Source of the DNA: Callipepla californica brunnescens
Taxonomy: Eukaryota > Chordata > Aves > Galliformes > Odontophoridae
Length of the DNA stretch: 64,000 nt
Reading direction: 5' to 3'
NCBI GenBank assembly: GCA_023055505.1
Contig: JALIRH010000001.1
Coordinates: forward strand, 10,418,467-10,482,466
Under the pieces are notes generated by a model that ran no database searches, had not been told where the DNA came from, and saw only the letters and a list, made by a program, of their open reading frames with translations. Both the position numbers and the translations under genes were made by a program. This document shows positions 23,386-36,385 of this stretch, piece by piece (position 1 is the first letter of the stretch; each line of letters begins with the position of its first letter).

Positions 23386-24943
23386 AGGTCAGTGAGCAGA
23401 CTGAGGAAAACTTGCACAATACTTTACCTTACTTGACAAATTTGCTCATCTCCAGAAGGTTCTGCTACTAACAAATGTGACTGGAAAACTTAATAGGAGC
23501 TCTGCAGTTACCAAGTCTTTATGAGTAGATATCTATAAAGAATATGTCTTTACCAAAGTGAACAGCTACTGAGAAATAATTTTGTCTAATAATTTACCAC
23601 GGCACACAATTGTGTTTTTTGTTTGTTTGTTTGTTTTTAGAGAGTGGCAGTCCATTTCTATTTGTTTAAAGAAAGACATACTATTGGAGATTGTTATTAT
23701 AACAATATCTGTATTATTTGCCATCATAATGGTGTCATAACGGTGTAATTGAAAAATAAGGAGATCAAAATAACTATATAACAAAGAAATACTATTAGGA
23801 ATTCTTTCTCAATGGTAGTTCTTCTAGAAATATCTGTTTTGTAAGATGAACTTCTGTAAAACATTTTATATTCTTAATGACTGGCTGCATTTCTGTAAAG
23901 TGTAAGACAAGAAAACGAAGTGAAGAAGCAAATTTGAACTTTGCACTGAAAAACTTACGGCTTCCTTAAGCTACTTTTTTTCATACAGAAAGAAATGAAG
24001 CTGGATTGCAATTCAAATTATCTAATTCCTTATACATATCTACTCTGTCTACTTACCAAAATCAAATAGAATTGGCTTTAACTTGCAGACTTGTATTCTT
24101 GTTACAGCTTTTTGAACTTATATAACTATTCAAAGTTTACAAGTGTTTTCCAAATTAATTTAACCAAAATATACTTAAGTCTTATGATGAAAATAATTAA
24201 AGCTTCATTAACCACTGTCAAATCAGAATGGATTCTGCCCCATCAAAATGGAAAGTCAATATTAAAATAAACCCAGATTAATTCTTAATTTGCATTTGTT
24301 TTAAAGCATAAAGAAAAGCAAAAAAAAGTTAAAAAGCTTGAAGAAATATCTTAAGCGTTAAATAACTACCAAAATTATTAGAAATAACTTTTTTAAAAAA
24401 ATGCACGTTTTTGTTAAAAACTCAAGACTAACAAATATTTTAACATTGATGTTACTAACATGCAAAATGAAGGAAATAAAAAGAAGGAAAAGGAAATGCT
24501 GTACTTGGCCACTTAAAAAAATGCCATTGTAATTTACAATGTCATTCAACTTGACTGAAGAAAGGAAATATTTATTTTATGGTCCGTTATTGTTAGTGCA
24601 CTAAGTTTATCTTTTCCTTGAGACATTCCGTATAGCCAGGGCTCTTTGAATAAATATTTTGTGACATTTTCCTTTTTCTAATACTAGAAGAATCCTTACC
24701 TAATAATTTGGAACGTTTCCACTCAAAGATACATATAAGCCCTATTTCGAATGCAGACTATTGGATTTTGCTTTTTCCTATAGGCATTTCTCACAGTTCC
24801 GAAAGAATAATACATATGTTTCTATATGGAAAATATATCTACAGATGTTTGAAACAGATGATTCTAGAGAAAGTAATATGAGCAGTATGCATAGGAACCA
24901 CAAAAACAAAGACACTAAATTGAGTGGTACTGCTAACATCCTA
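23386..24943. other. AT-rich unassigned DNA, no gene seen
   Basis: No recognised repeat family or exon. A short (GTTT)n run lies near 23620-23637. Confidence 0.5.
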
Positions 24944-25450
24944 GAGGATTGAGAGGCCTTGGAAAAGGTCCTGGACAGACTGGAGCACTGGACAATGAGT
25001 AACCATATGAAGTAAAATAGAAGAAACTGCTGGATTCTGCTCCTTGTGCGGAGTAATGCTAGGCACACATGTAGTTCTGGGGGACCAGTGTCTGGAGAGC
25101 GGCTTGGTAAAAAGAGACCTGGAGATGCTGGTGACAGTACATTCAACATGAGAAAACAGTGTGCACTGACAGTCAAGAGGTTAAGCCGTGTTTTGGAATG
25201 CACTAAAAACAGCATGGCCAGCCAGCTTAAAAAGGTGATTCTCCCTCTATATTTAGTACTGATTCAGCCTCACCTTGAATACTGTGTGCAGTTCTTAGCT
25301 GCACAATAGAAAAAGATGTTAAGGACCTTGAAAGCATGCAGAGTAGCGTAGCAAAGCTGATAAACATGATGATAAGTTTAGCCGATAAGTTTGTCCTCTG
25401 ATGAGGGGTTGGGACACTTGATTTGTCTAGTTTGGAGGAAAGAATGTTGA
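24944..25450 (+). mobile_element. Diverged CR1 LINE fragment (ORF2 C-terminal region)
   Basis: Plus-strand CR1 with recognisable ORF2 C-terminal coding: ALTVKRLSRVLECTKNSMASQLKKVILPLYLVLIQPHLEYCVQFLAAQ encoded at 25160-25306. Non-coding similarity continues (AAAGATGTTAAGGACCTTGAAAGCATGCAGAG). The copy is degraded, and its 3' end is not preserved. Confidence 0.85.
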
Positions 25451-26639
25451 TACTGGCTTCTAATTCTTTGTATATTTACTCCAAAAACTGTCTTATATTT
25501 AAGTATATTTGTTGCTGTTATTCACAATCACTTTTTGTCTATCTGATTTTAGTAGTTCAGAAAAAAAGATACATTTTTCATAGTTAATATACCCGAAAAT
25601 ATTTAAAGTAACATGAATAGATTTTTTTCTACTGCATCTGTGGATGCACATTGCTATAATTCAAATTAAAACCATGGTCAAAATTCTCAGTGTGATAGCA
25701 CTTGTTATATTGTTCATACTAGTATTCTGAGATGAAAGACCTGAAAAATGAAATAATTTTTTACAGATTGCCTTAAAAAACAAAAAAAAAAAGCAAACAA
25801 AAAAAAAACAACACTTGGTAGTTTATCTATATTTTTATTTTTCATCAATTTTCATCAATATTCACTATATAATCATCTATTTCTCTGATTTTTTGTTCAC
25901 TTCTTAGCATCAGCCTCTTGTTGATCTGTTTAATCTGTGTAATTTAGAGAATCGAATTTTTGAAAAAAGAAGGAAAATAGAACAGAAGGTCCTACTCTTT
26001 TCTAGCCTCTTTGTGCTTGAAGAAATTAATCTTTTTTCTTAGTCAAGCTGCATTTTTAGACATAAATTCTTTATTTCTTAATCTAATAATAATGACATTG
26101 ATCATACATTTATATAAGCTGAGAACATCTTGAGATCTTTTTTCATTAATTATAAATGCTGTGTACACTGCAACTTACACATGCAGAAGTAGTTGATTCA
26201 GTCCAATTAGGAATTTATTTTGTTTTATGTCAGTGAATTTTCACTAAAAGAAATCACTACTAATAGTCAGCTTTGTTAATATCTTTTTTCATTTTCTAGC
26301 CATACTGCACCGATGAAGCATACTTGGACATGAAGTATTCAGAATGGGAAAATCCACTAAGGAGGGATTAGTGAGACATATCTTCTTGTCTACACGTCTG
26401 ATTACTGAAATATTTAATTTGTCTTTTATCGTTTGGTGTAGTTTCACAAATATTCAGACTAGACTAAGGTCTTATCTATTTTCCTTAGAGCATTTGATGA
26501 CGTGGCTCTCACTTATCTGATATCTACAAAGTGTGAGAAGGGGACAAGACCAGTGAATGTCTCAAAACATTAAAACAGTCAGTATGAAACACTAGAAAAG
26601 CCATTATTTTCTGCTTATTGACAAAAATGTTTTTATTTG
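25451..26639. other. AT-rich unassigned DNA, no gene seen
   Basis: Contains an interrupted A-rich run near 25776-25811. No transposon, exon or RNA gene recognised. Confidence 0.5.
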
Positions 26640-27070
26640 TGAGATCACAGTTTAGAAGTGACCTCAGGAGATATTTAATCCAAAGTCCTCTTCAAAATAA
26701 TCTCTTATGATAGCAGACCAGATTGTTCACAGCTTGATCTAAATCTTGAAAATCTTTAAGATTGTAGTGTCCTCATCAACTCTCTGAAAGGAAAATTGCA
26801 CATCCTGCCTATAAGGAAATGTTTTCTCTTTGTATCACTCTGAATCACTTGTTTTGGTTTATGACTAATCTCTTTTCCTGTGAAGCACTGTCCTCCTGTG
26901 AAAATGCAAAACCCAACTTCTTGGTAACCTCCTCATAGAGATTGTTGGTCCACCTGATGGTTGAACATCTCTGTTTCTGGCTACACTAGCCCAGCTCCCT
27001 CAGCCTCTCTTCACAGGCTTCAAGAATTACAATGGCCTTGCACTGAACATGATCGAGCTGATCAGTATCT
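26640..27070 (-). mobile_element. Old diverged CR1 LINE fragment
   Basis: Reverse-complement CR1 3' region recognisable from TTTAGAAGTGACCTCAGGAG near 26651, GCCCAGCTCCCTCAGCCTCTCTTCACAGGC near 26990 and AATGGCCTTGCACTG near 27031. The middle part is heavily diverged. The clear GCCCAGCTCCCTCAGCC block anchors the call. Confidence 0.7.
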
Positions 27071-29126
27071 ACTGAGGGAATAAAAATGACAGTAAGCTGC
27101 TGCCAAATGAAAATTGTTTAAGGGAGTTGAATCACTTCCTTCTGTTGAGATTTTTTTCTAATATTTTCTGAGCATGCTATAGCAAGTGATACTAAGACAT
27201 TTCCTATGACTGTAGACTGCATTGCCTGAATTTTTTTCATGTCATAATAAAATTTTATGTCCCATTTTTATTTAACTTAGGGAATGGCTATACATACTGT
27301 GCTTAGTTAACAGATAAGCATAGGTTAGTTTAACATATTATAAATGTTTTATGTTTTAATCAATAGAAATAATTTCTCAGTGTTTAGTTCTCCATAGATC
27401 ACACTCAAATGTGATATTTTACCAAATTTAACATATTTTAACAAAATACAATTAACAAATCTAACAACAAAGATACACGTAAATGCTGAAATAGCAAATG
27501 TAACAATATAAGTAGAAGCAAATAAGAAAAATTTCCAAATGTAGTTATGGTGGAATGTATAATTCACATTTCAAGCACCAGGATAAAAACATGTTGTGAT
27601 CTGCTTGTTCATTGTCAGAGATGACCAGGAGTTACATTCTATTACTAAGAAAATGGAGGATTCATTCGTAAATGCCTTATGTTAACACATAAGATCTTTT
27701 ATTTCTCGGTTACTGTATAATGTATGGATAGCATAGTTCTTCTCAAAAGCTGTATTTATACAGTAGATAAAATAGAAGGAAATCTAACCCAGCAACAGCC
27801 TTTCTTCTCTGTCTCTAACAATCGTGTGTTAGGTAGTTATCATATTCAGCTTTACAGAGGAGAGACTGGAAACATAAACTTAGCCCAGATTTCTGGAAAA
27901 ATGTGAGGTACATGACAATCAAATTTCACCTTGGAACCTGGTATCACTGGCATAAAATTTCCCTATCAAATGACTTATATTATATACTTGGACATATTTT
28001 GGTAGATATATAACTATATACATATACACAAAAATATAGAATATTATATACTCTTAATATAGAATTGTGTTGGGGAAAAAAAAAAGCAAGTTACATCAAA
28101 CAGTCATATCATACTCATTGTGGCTTAATATATGTCAATAATCAACTCTTACTTTTGTTCACTACACCAAAAACTTATGGTTTTAAGTTGTGCCATTTAA
28201 CTTAAAAATACTACCATTTTCTTTTTTTGGACACACATTTATTTTAATAATGTTACGTTGTTTATTACTAATAAACAGAAAGTTTGTTTAAGGTTTTGTT
28301 TAATATTTCCTTTATTATTCAGATTTGAAAAAAACAAAAAGAAGCAAACAAACAAAAAAAACCCTTAAAATACAAAGGCCGTTTATAATCTAAAATTCTC
28401 ATATTTTTGCAGAAGGTAGTGTGGGCTTTGCTGAATTCTATCGCCTGAATGATATCTTGGGCTATGGCAAATTTTTTTTAGTCAGTTCCTAAATCCAGTG
28501 TAAATGCAAATGCCTAATACTTACGTTTGAAAGTATTTCTCAGTTTTTTCTTTACTACTTAGCTATTTTTTCCTCCATCAATTCTGTATCTTCCAATAAA
28601 TAAAAGAAGCGATCATGTTGTGATAGATGAACAATTCTCTTTAATATGCATGAAAAAATGTAGGAGTTTCAGCCTGAAAAAAAAAATAAAACACTTCTAC
28701 ATGGAGGTTCTTGTCGGTAGATTAATACTTTATACACCATAGAAGAGCTAAGGAGTGACAATGATTAAAGTGGGAGATAGCACACTAGCTGTTCTTGCTT
28801 GAAGATTTGGACAACCTAAGCAAAGACTATCTATTCTCCACTTAATTGTTGATGTCTCTTTCTTTAATCATAGAATTAGTACAACCAGGAATGAAAGAAA
28901 ACATGATAGGTATTTATATAAGAATGCTTAGATATAGAACTATCCTGTGGTAATAGAAGTCTAACTAACAAGTCTAACAGAGCAGCAAGAATGTAAGTTG
29001 AGGAAAAGAGCTGCAAAAATTGTTTTTAACATTTTGGCAGTGTCTAACATGAAGCTTTTAGCAAAGAGGTCTCCAGCATCATTATAACATCCACTCAGGA
29101 CATCTCATCTCTAAATTGACTGTAGT

Positions 29127-29148
29127 AAAAAAAAAAAAAAAAAAAAAA
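29127..29148. repeat. Poly(A)22 run
   Basis: Uninterrupted run of 22 A. No AATAAA signal lies just upstream and no recognisable retrocopy body, so its origin is unknown. Confidence 0.9.
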
Positions 29149-30834
29149 GGACTGAAAGAAGATAAAATGAGGCAGGCTCTTTAGCAACTCTAACCTTCAG
29201 CAACTTGACTATCTACTGAATCTTCCACAATGTCCACTTCTGGTAGAAGAGAAATTGACTTACTATTGCTTCTCCAGATAGTTTATGTCCAGCAATGTTT
29301 TAGGAAGGTAAGCTATTTGAATCATTATGTATTACCATTGGAGTATTACCTATAAAAGGTTTTGTTGAAGAAGGATAAAGATTTTATTAGACACCAGGAA
29401 AATTTGTATCGATATTCACAGCACCATATAAAACACCCAGAAAGTAATCTGCAAAGATCTACCTAGACTGTTTGGTCACTATGATCTGACTTTGATTTCT
29501 TCTAGCCTACTACACAAAATCCAGCTTAAAACAAAACAAAAGTAAGACTGTTAGATTTAATTTTATTTGCACTGCTTGGAGATACATGACTTGGAATTAA
29601 TGAATTTAGCCTCTTCTCTCTGTCACATACTATTAGAGGTACTTCTCAATATTATGAATAACTGTCAATGTTTTCTGCTAGAAAATCAGATGTTAAAGAA
29701 AAAAAATCCAAATCAGATCTTAAATGAAATTTAAGGTGAAATTTGAGGTATAGAATATCAGAAACTATCAATATTAAAAAAACACCTTTTTTTTGCATTT
29801 CTATAAAAGATTGAGATTCTTCATATTGACATTCTTCTCTTACGCTATAAAATAGTGTAAAGAGAAGGAAAGCAGGCAGAAGACAGCTGATTAATTAATC
29901 GCATGCTGATCATGTTGTTATGGAGACTCTGTGATGATCCAGTTGTTTCTTTGCATTAAAAGATAGATTGAGCATTGATTATTCTGAAGTTGGTCTCCAT
30001 CTCTCAGTTCTAACGTTAGTTCCATTCATAACCAGAAAAATTTTTGTAGTTCATCACAAACTCTTCTCAGCTAACAAGGACAGTAAATGAAGCAATTATT
30101 GCTCTGGTTCACTTTCCCAACTCCGTTATTAGAAGATTTCAATGAGATTCTGCATTTAAATGTTAAGGAAAATAGGAAAATGTTCCCAATAGTTACATGT
30201 TAACTTTTATCAAGATGTTCATATGATGAAAAATATGTTTGGTTAATGCTAAGACATTTTAACTCAAAAGGAGCAACTGTGGATCTTTTTTAATTCTGTG
30301 AGTTACAAAATTCAATGAAAATTGAATTGATGAATCATATGAATATGGTTTTCAAAGGGTTATATTTTAGAAGTCCTTTCTCAAATAACTATGGTTACAG
30401 AACTTCCATGGAAAGGAATTTAAGGTGTTTTTGTTTTTGTTTTTTTCTAAATTGGATTTGCAGTCCATATTTGATAGTATATACTGGATAATGTCTTGTT
30501 ACTGGACTGGGTATAGTACTGCAAGTTTCAGAGAATTGCTTATACATCATTTAGACTTATATTCTCTTAAGTATTTAACACAGGTATAGTACAATAATAA
30601 ATGTATCTTACTATGAATTCTCAGAGAAACTTTCTTATTGACATCTTCTGTCATTTTATGATATGAATTCATAGAAGTCATTTACTAGAGAAAAAGTTGT
30701 GTCTGCCAAAATCTCTAAGGATTCCTTCCTCTAATTTACTTTGATTTTCCAATAAGAAATATATAAGCAATGTGTTTATCTTCTTTTCCAGCATACCCAC
30801 ACACTTTAATAATATGTTGTGCTAACATAAAAAG

Positions 30835-30857
30835 AATGCTTCCTTTCAGGAAGCATT
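30835..30857. repeat. Perfect 10-bp-stem inverted repeat
   Basis: AATGCTTCCT, a TTC spacer, then AGGAAGCATT: a perfect hairpin in otherwise unstructured AT-rich DNA. It is too short for a microRNA precursor and may be chance. Confidence 0.95.
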
Positions 30858-33800
30858 TATGATAATAATGTTTTTATACTATTGTAATACTATTTTTTTT
30901 TGTACACTGTATGGCATCATACACATTCCTAAAAGAGTTGCTGGAAAACAAGGGATAAAGGCATAAAATTGTCAAATTCTACCTGATGTTACAATGGTTG
31001 CACAAGCTGTCTTAGGACTCTTCTTCAGAGAGAAATTCTTCTGTAACCAAGTATCTTCCTGCAAGTTAGGAGAGGAACTTCACTATGCTTTCTGCCTTAT
31101 TATAACATATTCATTTGCACAATACTAATTAACCCAAGAAACAAATTATGTCTTTTTAGAAGTTTTCTTATGATCTTTATTTGTTTGATCTATGAAGTCA
31201 GTCTTGCCTTGTTTATGTATGGCGCAACTGTAAAGTCAAAAGGATTTCTCAGTAAATGAGGGAACCACATTCTGACCCCTGGTTTCCTGACCTACTTCCC
31301 TTTTTTTCCTTTATTTTTTCTTCTGATTTCAGGCTAAAGCTAAACAAGTGAGGCAGATTTTTTCACAAGGATAGCCAACAATTACTTTTGTTTTTTTCTT
31401 TACCAATAGAAATCGATTATTTTCTGTTGCTGTTTTTCTATCATAACTATTGTGAACATTTATGAACAAGTATTTGCTTTAACTCTCTAAGAATCAATCA
31501 GGCAAGACTTCTTTAGCCTTCAAACAAATAAAATCAGTAAAATGGAGTTATCCAAATCTGATGCACTAGATGTAAATTCGCAAATCACATCTGTGTTAAG
31601 ACGATTACTTGAGTAACAAATTTCAAGTTGATTAAAAACAGTTACACTACAGCATGATGTCATCATATCTGAGCCTTATGTTCTTACTGTTGTATAAGAT
31701 CTAAATCAATTTTTTTTTCAGTGACTTCCAGTCTTACACTGATCCTTCTATTTCACAATATTAGCACTTACTTCTCAGTTAAATGCGATTCTGTTTGAAG
31801 TTCCCAAGGAAATGTTCTGCAGAAGCTTTTGTTCATCCAGGAGCATTACCAATAATAAGCAACACAACTTTGCCCCTAGTGTAAACATAATATTCCATAG
31901 CTGACATTAAAAGGTCTCAGTTTAATAGACTAGCTTTCAAATGAATTTCTATTTGGCAAAAAATAAGAAGAGTAATGAAAATTGGTCAATATATTTACTG
32001 TTTCAATCTTAATAACTTTATATTACTGGAACTCTGTTGTAGTCTTTGAGAATTGCTGGTAGCACCATTCATTTACCTTTACCCTTAAGTCTATCTTGAA
32101 GTAGTCTTAGATGTTTTAGACACAGGGATCAATGAGATTCTATTTTCAGGGTTTTCGAGACAGGAAAAAAAATGGGAGTTTATTGCTCAGCTTCAGTTTG
32201 AACAATTTCAAGAGTTTCCTTAGCAACTAGTGTGGCTTTATATTATCAGGGAATGTAACATACAAGATACTGAGTTATCAGCAAATCAGGCACATGCTGA
32301 AAGGTGGAGCACAGGACCATACAACGGCATATGTCCAACACATGCTTAATGCACACCTGGTCAAGAGCCAAAGATACTGCAGAGAGCCTTCAGGGCTCAG
32401 TCAGAAAGATTCATGCCATTGAGAAGTGAGAAATGACAGTGCTACCACAGGCATTCCATAGCATGACTGAAAGATGGATTAGACATTAAACTGTCTGCCA
32501 TAGTTGCCAGTGACTACCTTTATAGTTTCAACTATCTTCTTTCAGAACAAAGATGTATGGATTACCTGAGGCCTACTTGCCATCTTTGTCCTGTTGTCCT
32601 ATGAAATCCCCATGATGTGGTAGTTGCATCTGAACACTTTGCTAGATGTGGTTCACAGGACACACATGATTCAGAGACATGTATTTGTTATACTACTGGT
32701 ACTGCATTTGAACTGATAATATCTGCCTCTGGAACAAACTTGTTGAATGGAACTACACCATGGTAATGCAGCAAGAGCAGGGAACTATGCATTTTACTCT
32801 GTGCATTACATTGACATGGGTTTTAGATGTCAAATTCTGGCTTTAGTTTTTGTTTGCTTATTTGTTTGTATGTTTTTTTCTGTTTGTTTGTTTGTTTGTG
32901 AGGGTTACATTAATGATGGCAAGCATTAACATAGGTAGCTATTACTAATTTACATTTCTTCTAATGACATAGAGGAAACTAAAACTAAAGAAGACTGAAT
33001 CTGATAAAACATAAAATCACAATATTTTAACAAGTTTCCTGTGCAACTTATATTCAACTAATTTATTATAAATTTCTATTTCTTCCAGTTTTAATAAAGA
33101 GATACTAATTTCTCATAAAACTTATGTTCTCAAATCATTCTTTAACAGATCAGTTTCCTTGCATTGCTTATTTTTGGTCTATATGTCCTAACATCTCATG
33201 ACAAGTTGGAGTCTTATCCCCATCTTATATTGCCTTGTTTCTTACTCTGACTGTATTTTATCCCAAGGAATGAATGAGGCACAGATTCCATAGAGAAAGG
33301 AATGTATTTAAATCACTGGAAATTGCTATGCAGAGCCTATGTACATCAGGTATTTGAAGAATTTGAATAAAAATAGTTAAAAAACAGTTTTAATATGAAC
33401 TTATCCTGCAGGCTATTTTGAAACAAAAATTTGACTTCCTTTCTTCAAAAATACAGTTGTACAATGTCATGTTGATTTCCCTGTGTTTCATCATTTGAGT
33501 TCCTTAAATATTTCACATAATCCTCACTTACTGAAGACATTACATGTATTCTGATCTCTATTTAAACTTTACATCCCTACTCCCCTATTAATGATCTATT
33601 TAAGATCTTGAAGCACACACTCCAAAGAGGAATCAAAACTCACTGTAAAACAAAATTAATTTTAGTATAAGTGACACTGAGTACAATCAGTCTCAGAAAA
33701 AGGTGAAAATAACATATCACCATGAGACTATTAAGGTATCTTAAAACAAAGAAAGTCATGACAATATTGATAATAAAAGTTACTCCTGATAATTTTAACT

Positions 33801-34419
33801 TTCTTATAAGATATTGAAACATATTTATTGAAAATGGCGTACAGCTGTAAGTAAGTGATCAAATTAAAATTTAAATTAAATTAAATATTAGACACTTATA
33901 AAATGATGTAACCTTCTACAGCAGACACAAAAGATGAAGCAGAGAATTCATTTTTTATTTTTAACATTTAGAAAGTAATTGCTTGTTACAGTGATGCCTA
34001 TAGAAAGGGAAATTAGCAGAAGTAATCAGCTTGCAGTGACAAATTCAAAAGCGGTGAAGTAATAACTTCTTATTGTGTGGAGAAAAGAAGACATAACTAG
34101 TATGTACCATACACATGGCATTTATTGGCTAAAAAAAATCTAGAAATAAAAACATCAGTTAAGATATTCAGGAGAATGATTGACATTTTTTTTTCAAGAT
34201 ACATGCAAGCTGCTTTGTGATTAGTAACACTTCATTCTGAGCAAAATGGCTTCAAAAATTGAAGTACAGTCTAATTTGACAGCTTATCAATTCCTAAATC
34301 AAAACAGTTAGACATTTTGTTGTACATGGAAGGAAGTTCTTCCAATTTTTCTACTATCCAACCAGAAAAACAGCCATATTCTCTTGCTCTTGTTTCATTT
34401 AAAAGAATCTTCATAATTA

Positions 34420-36385
34420 TGGTTAGAATTGTTCTCAATGGCTTAGCTGGCCATGATCATTTTAATGCACCCTGGGATACCATTGGCCTTTTTGGCCACC
34501 AGGACCAAACTGTTACACTGCATGGCCAACCAATCATCCACCAGGACACCCAGGTCCCTCTCCTCAGAGCTCCTCTCCAGCAGGTCATCCCCCAACCTGT
34601 ACTGGTGCATGTAGTTATTTCTCCCTAGGTGCAAGTCTCTACACTTGCTCTTGTTAAACATCATCTGGTTCATTTTGCCCAACTCTCCATCCTGTACAGC
34701 TCTTGTTGAATGGCAACACAGCCTTCCATTTTGTCAGCCATTCCTCCCAGCTTTGTATCATCACCAAACTTGCTGAGGATGGACACTATGCCCTCATCAA
34801 GGTTATTGATGAAGATGTTGAACAGGACTGGACCCAGTACTAACCCCTGAGTTACACCACTGAGAATAAGCCTCCAACTGGTCTCTGAGCCACTGATCAT
34901 AACCCTCTGAGCTCTGCCAGTCAGCCAGTTCTCAACCCACCTCACCATTGACTCATCCTTTCCATGCTTCCTTAGCTTTGTTGTAAGGATGCCATGGGAG
35001 AGAGTATCAAATGCCTTGATGAAATCAAGAGAGGCTACATTTACTGCTTTCCCCCTATGCACCCCAATTGTAAATACATCACAAGGCTACCAGATTGGTC
35101 AAGCACAATCTTTCCCTGGTGAACCCATGCTCACTACTCCTGATAACCTTCTTCTCTTCCAATTGCCCAGAGATAGCATCCAGAACAAGCTGTTCTAGCA
35201 CCTTTCCAGGGATGGACTCCTTGTGCTTTTTGAAGACTGCAGTGACGCTGGCTATCCTCCAGCCTTCAGGCATCTCTCCCTTTCTCCAAGACCTCAAAAG
35301 ATGGTAGATAGAGGTTCAGCAATCACCTCTGCCAACTCCCTTAGAAAATGTGGATGCATCCCATTGGGGCCCATGGATTTATGTACATTGATGCTGCCTA
35401 GACACACTCATACAAGCTCCTCCCTTACCAAAGGGGAGCCTTCAATTCCCCAGACCCTCTCACTTACCTCCAGTGTCCCGGAAGTCATGAGGGGGAGTTC
35501 CCACAGTGAAGATGGAAGCAGAGAAGAGTTCTGCTTAGTATCTACTCCTTCTCAGCGTCCCCTGTTACCAGAACACCCCCCTCATTTAGTAGGGAACCCA
35601 CATTTTCCCTAGTCTTTCTTTTATATTGACATATTTAAAAAAGCCTTTCTTATTATCCTTTATCTCCTTTGCCAGATTCAATTCCAGGTTGGCTTTGGCC
35701 TGCCTTGTCACACCCCTGCAGGCCCTGACAACATTCCTATATTCTTCCCAAGTAGTCAGATCCTTTTTCCACATTTCATGGATCTTTCTCTTCCCTTTGA
35801 GTTTATGCATGAGCTCCTTGCTCATCCACACGGATATTCTGTAACCCTTGCCCGATTTCTTACTCATAGGGACACACCAATTCTGAGCTTGGAAGAAGCG
35901 CTGTTTAAATGCTGACATGCTCCCACAGGCCCCCTTGCCTTCTAACACTCTAGCCCATGGTATAGCTTCAAGAAGATCCCAGAAGAGACCAAAGTCATCT
36001 CTCCTGAAGTCCAGGGTAGCAATCCTACTTTTTGGTTTGCTTCTCCTACTCAAGATCTTGAACTTCGCCATCTTGTGATCACTACATCCCAAGCTGCCCC
36101 CTACCTTCACTTCCCTAAGAAACCCATCCTTATGAGTTACAACAAGGTCCAGTAGCACCCCACTCCTCATTGGCTCCTCCACCATCTGCATCAGAAATTT
36201 ATCTTCAACATATTCCAGGAACCATCTGCAACGCTGCTTACCCAACAAATATCTGGATAACTGAAGTCCCCCATGAGAGCCAACACCTGAGAGCAAGGCT
36301 GTTTCCAGTTGCTTGTAGAAGGCCTCGTCAACTTTCTCATCCTGATCAGGGGACCTATAATACACACCCAGAACAGTGTCTCCCT
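34420..36385 (-). mobile_element. Long CR1 LINE fragment lacking 5' and 3' ends
   Basis: About 2 kb of minus-strand CR1 covering the endonuclease C-terminal part, linker and RT palm. It ends inside the ORF2 thumb coding ([21 protein letters not shown], down to about 34443). The 5' end falls within endonuclease coding (YYRSPDQDEKVDEAFYKQL near 36360). Unlike most CR1 copies it has no 3' UTR or terminal repeat. A deletion or rearrangement therefore removed the 3' end after insertion, or the copy arose unusually. Confidence 0.9.
34443..36365 (-). pseudogene. CR1 ORF2 remnant (endonuclease C-terminus and RT)
   Basis: A 259-codon open frame (36365 to 35586) holds the endonuclease end with LGCSDHKMAKFKIL, whose SDH motif is the conserved catalytic His region of APE-type endonucleases, then TLDFRRDDFGLFWDLL and the basic linker. 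Shorter frames down to 34443 carry RT motifs: KAVNVASLDFIKAFDTLSH (motif A), SGVTQGLVLGPVLFNIFINNLDEGI (motif B) and KFGDDTKLGG (motif C, normally FADD; codons at 34757-34768). Frames are broken between these pieces and the QGSVLGP-type motif is altered to QGLVLGP. The protein would nick target DNA and reverse-transcribe CR1 RNA in an active copy. This one is dead. Stretches of the opposite strand are also open, as antisense shadows. Confidence 0.88.

Larger units (their letters stand above)
27071..34419. other. 7.3-kb transposon-free AT-rich block, no gene seen
   Basis: No CR1, LTR or exon recognised over 7.3 kb, the longest such stretch in the window. It contains poly(A)22 (29127-29148), a perfect hairpin (30835-30857), a (GTTT)n run near 32877-32899, and a candidate conserved element near 29883-29990. 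A more GC-balanced stretch at 32280-32700 has no assignment. Confidence 0.55.

Noticed and set aside
29127..29148. Poly(A) tail of a processed pseudogene
   Set aside because: No AATAAA in the expected window and no transcript-like body upstream.
35223..35612. 129-codon plus-strand frame and similar Pro/Ser/Leu-rich frames over CR1 copies
   Set aside because: Antisense to CR1 ORF2, a common artefact of CR1 codon composition.
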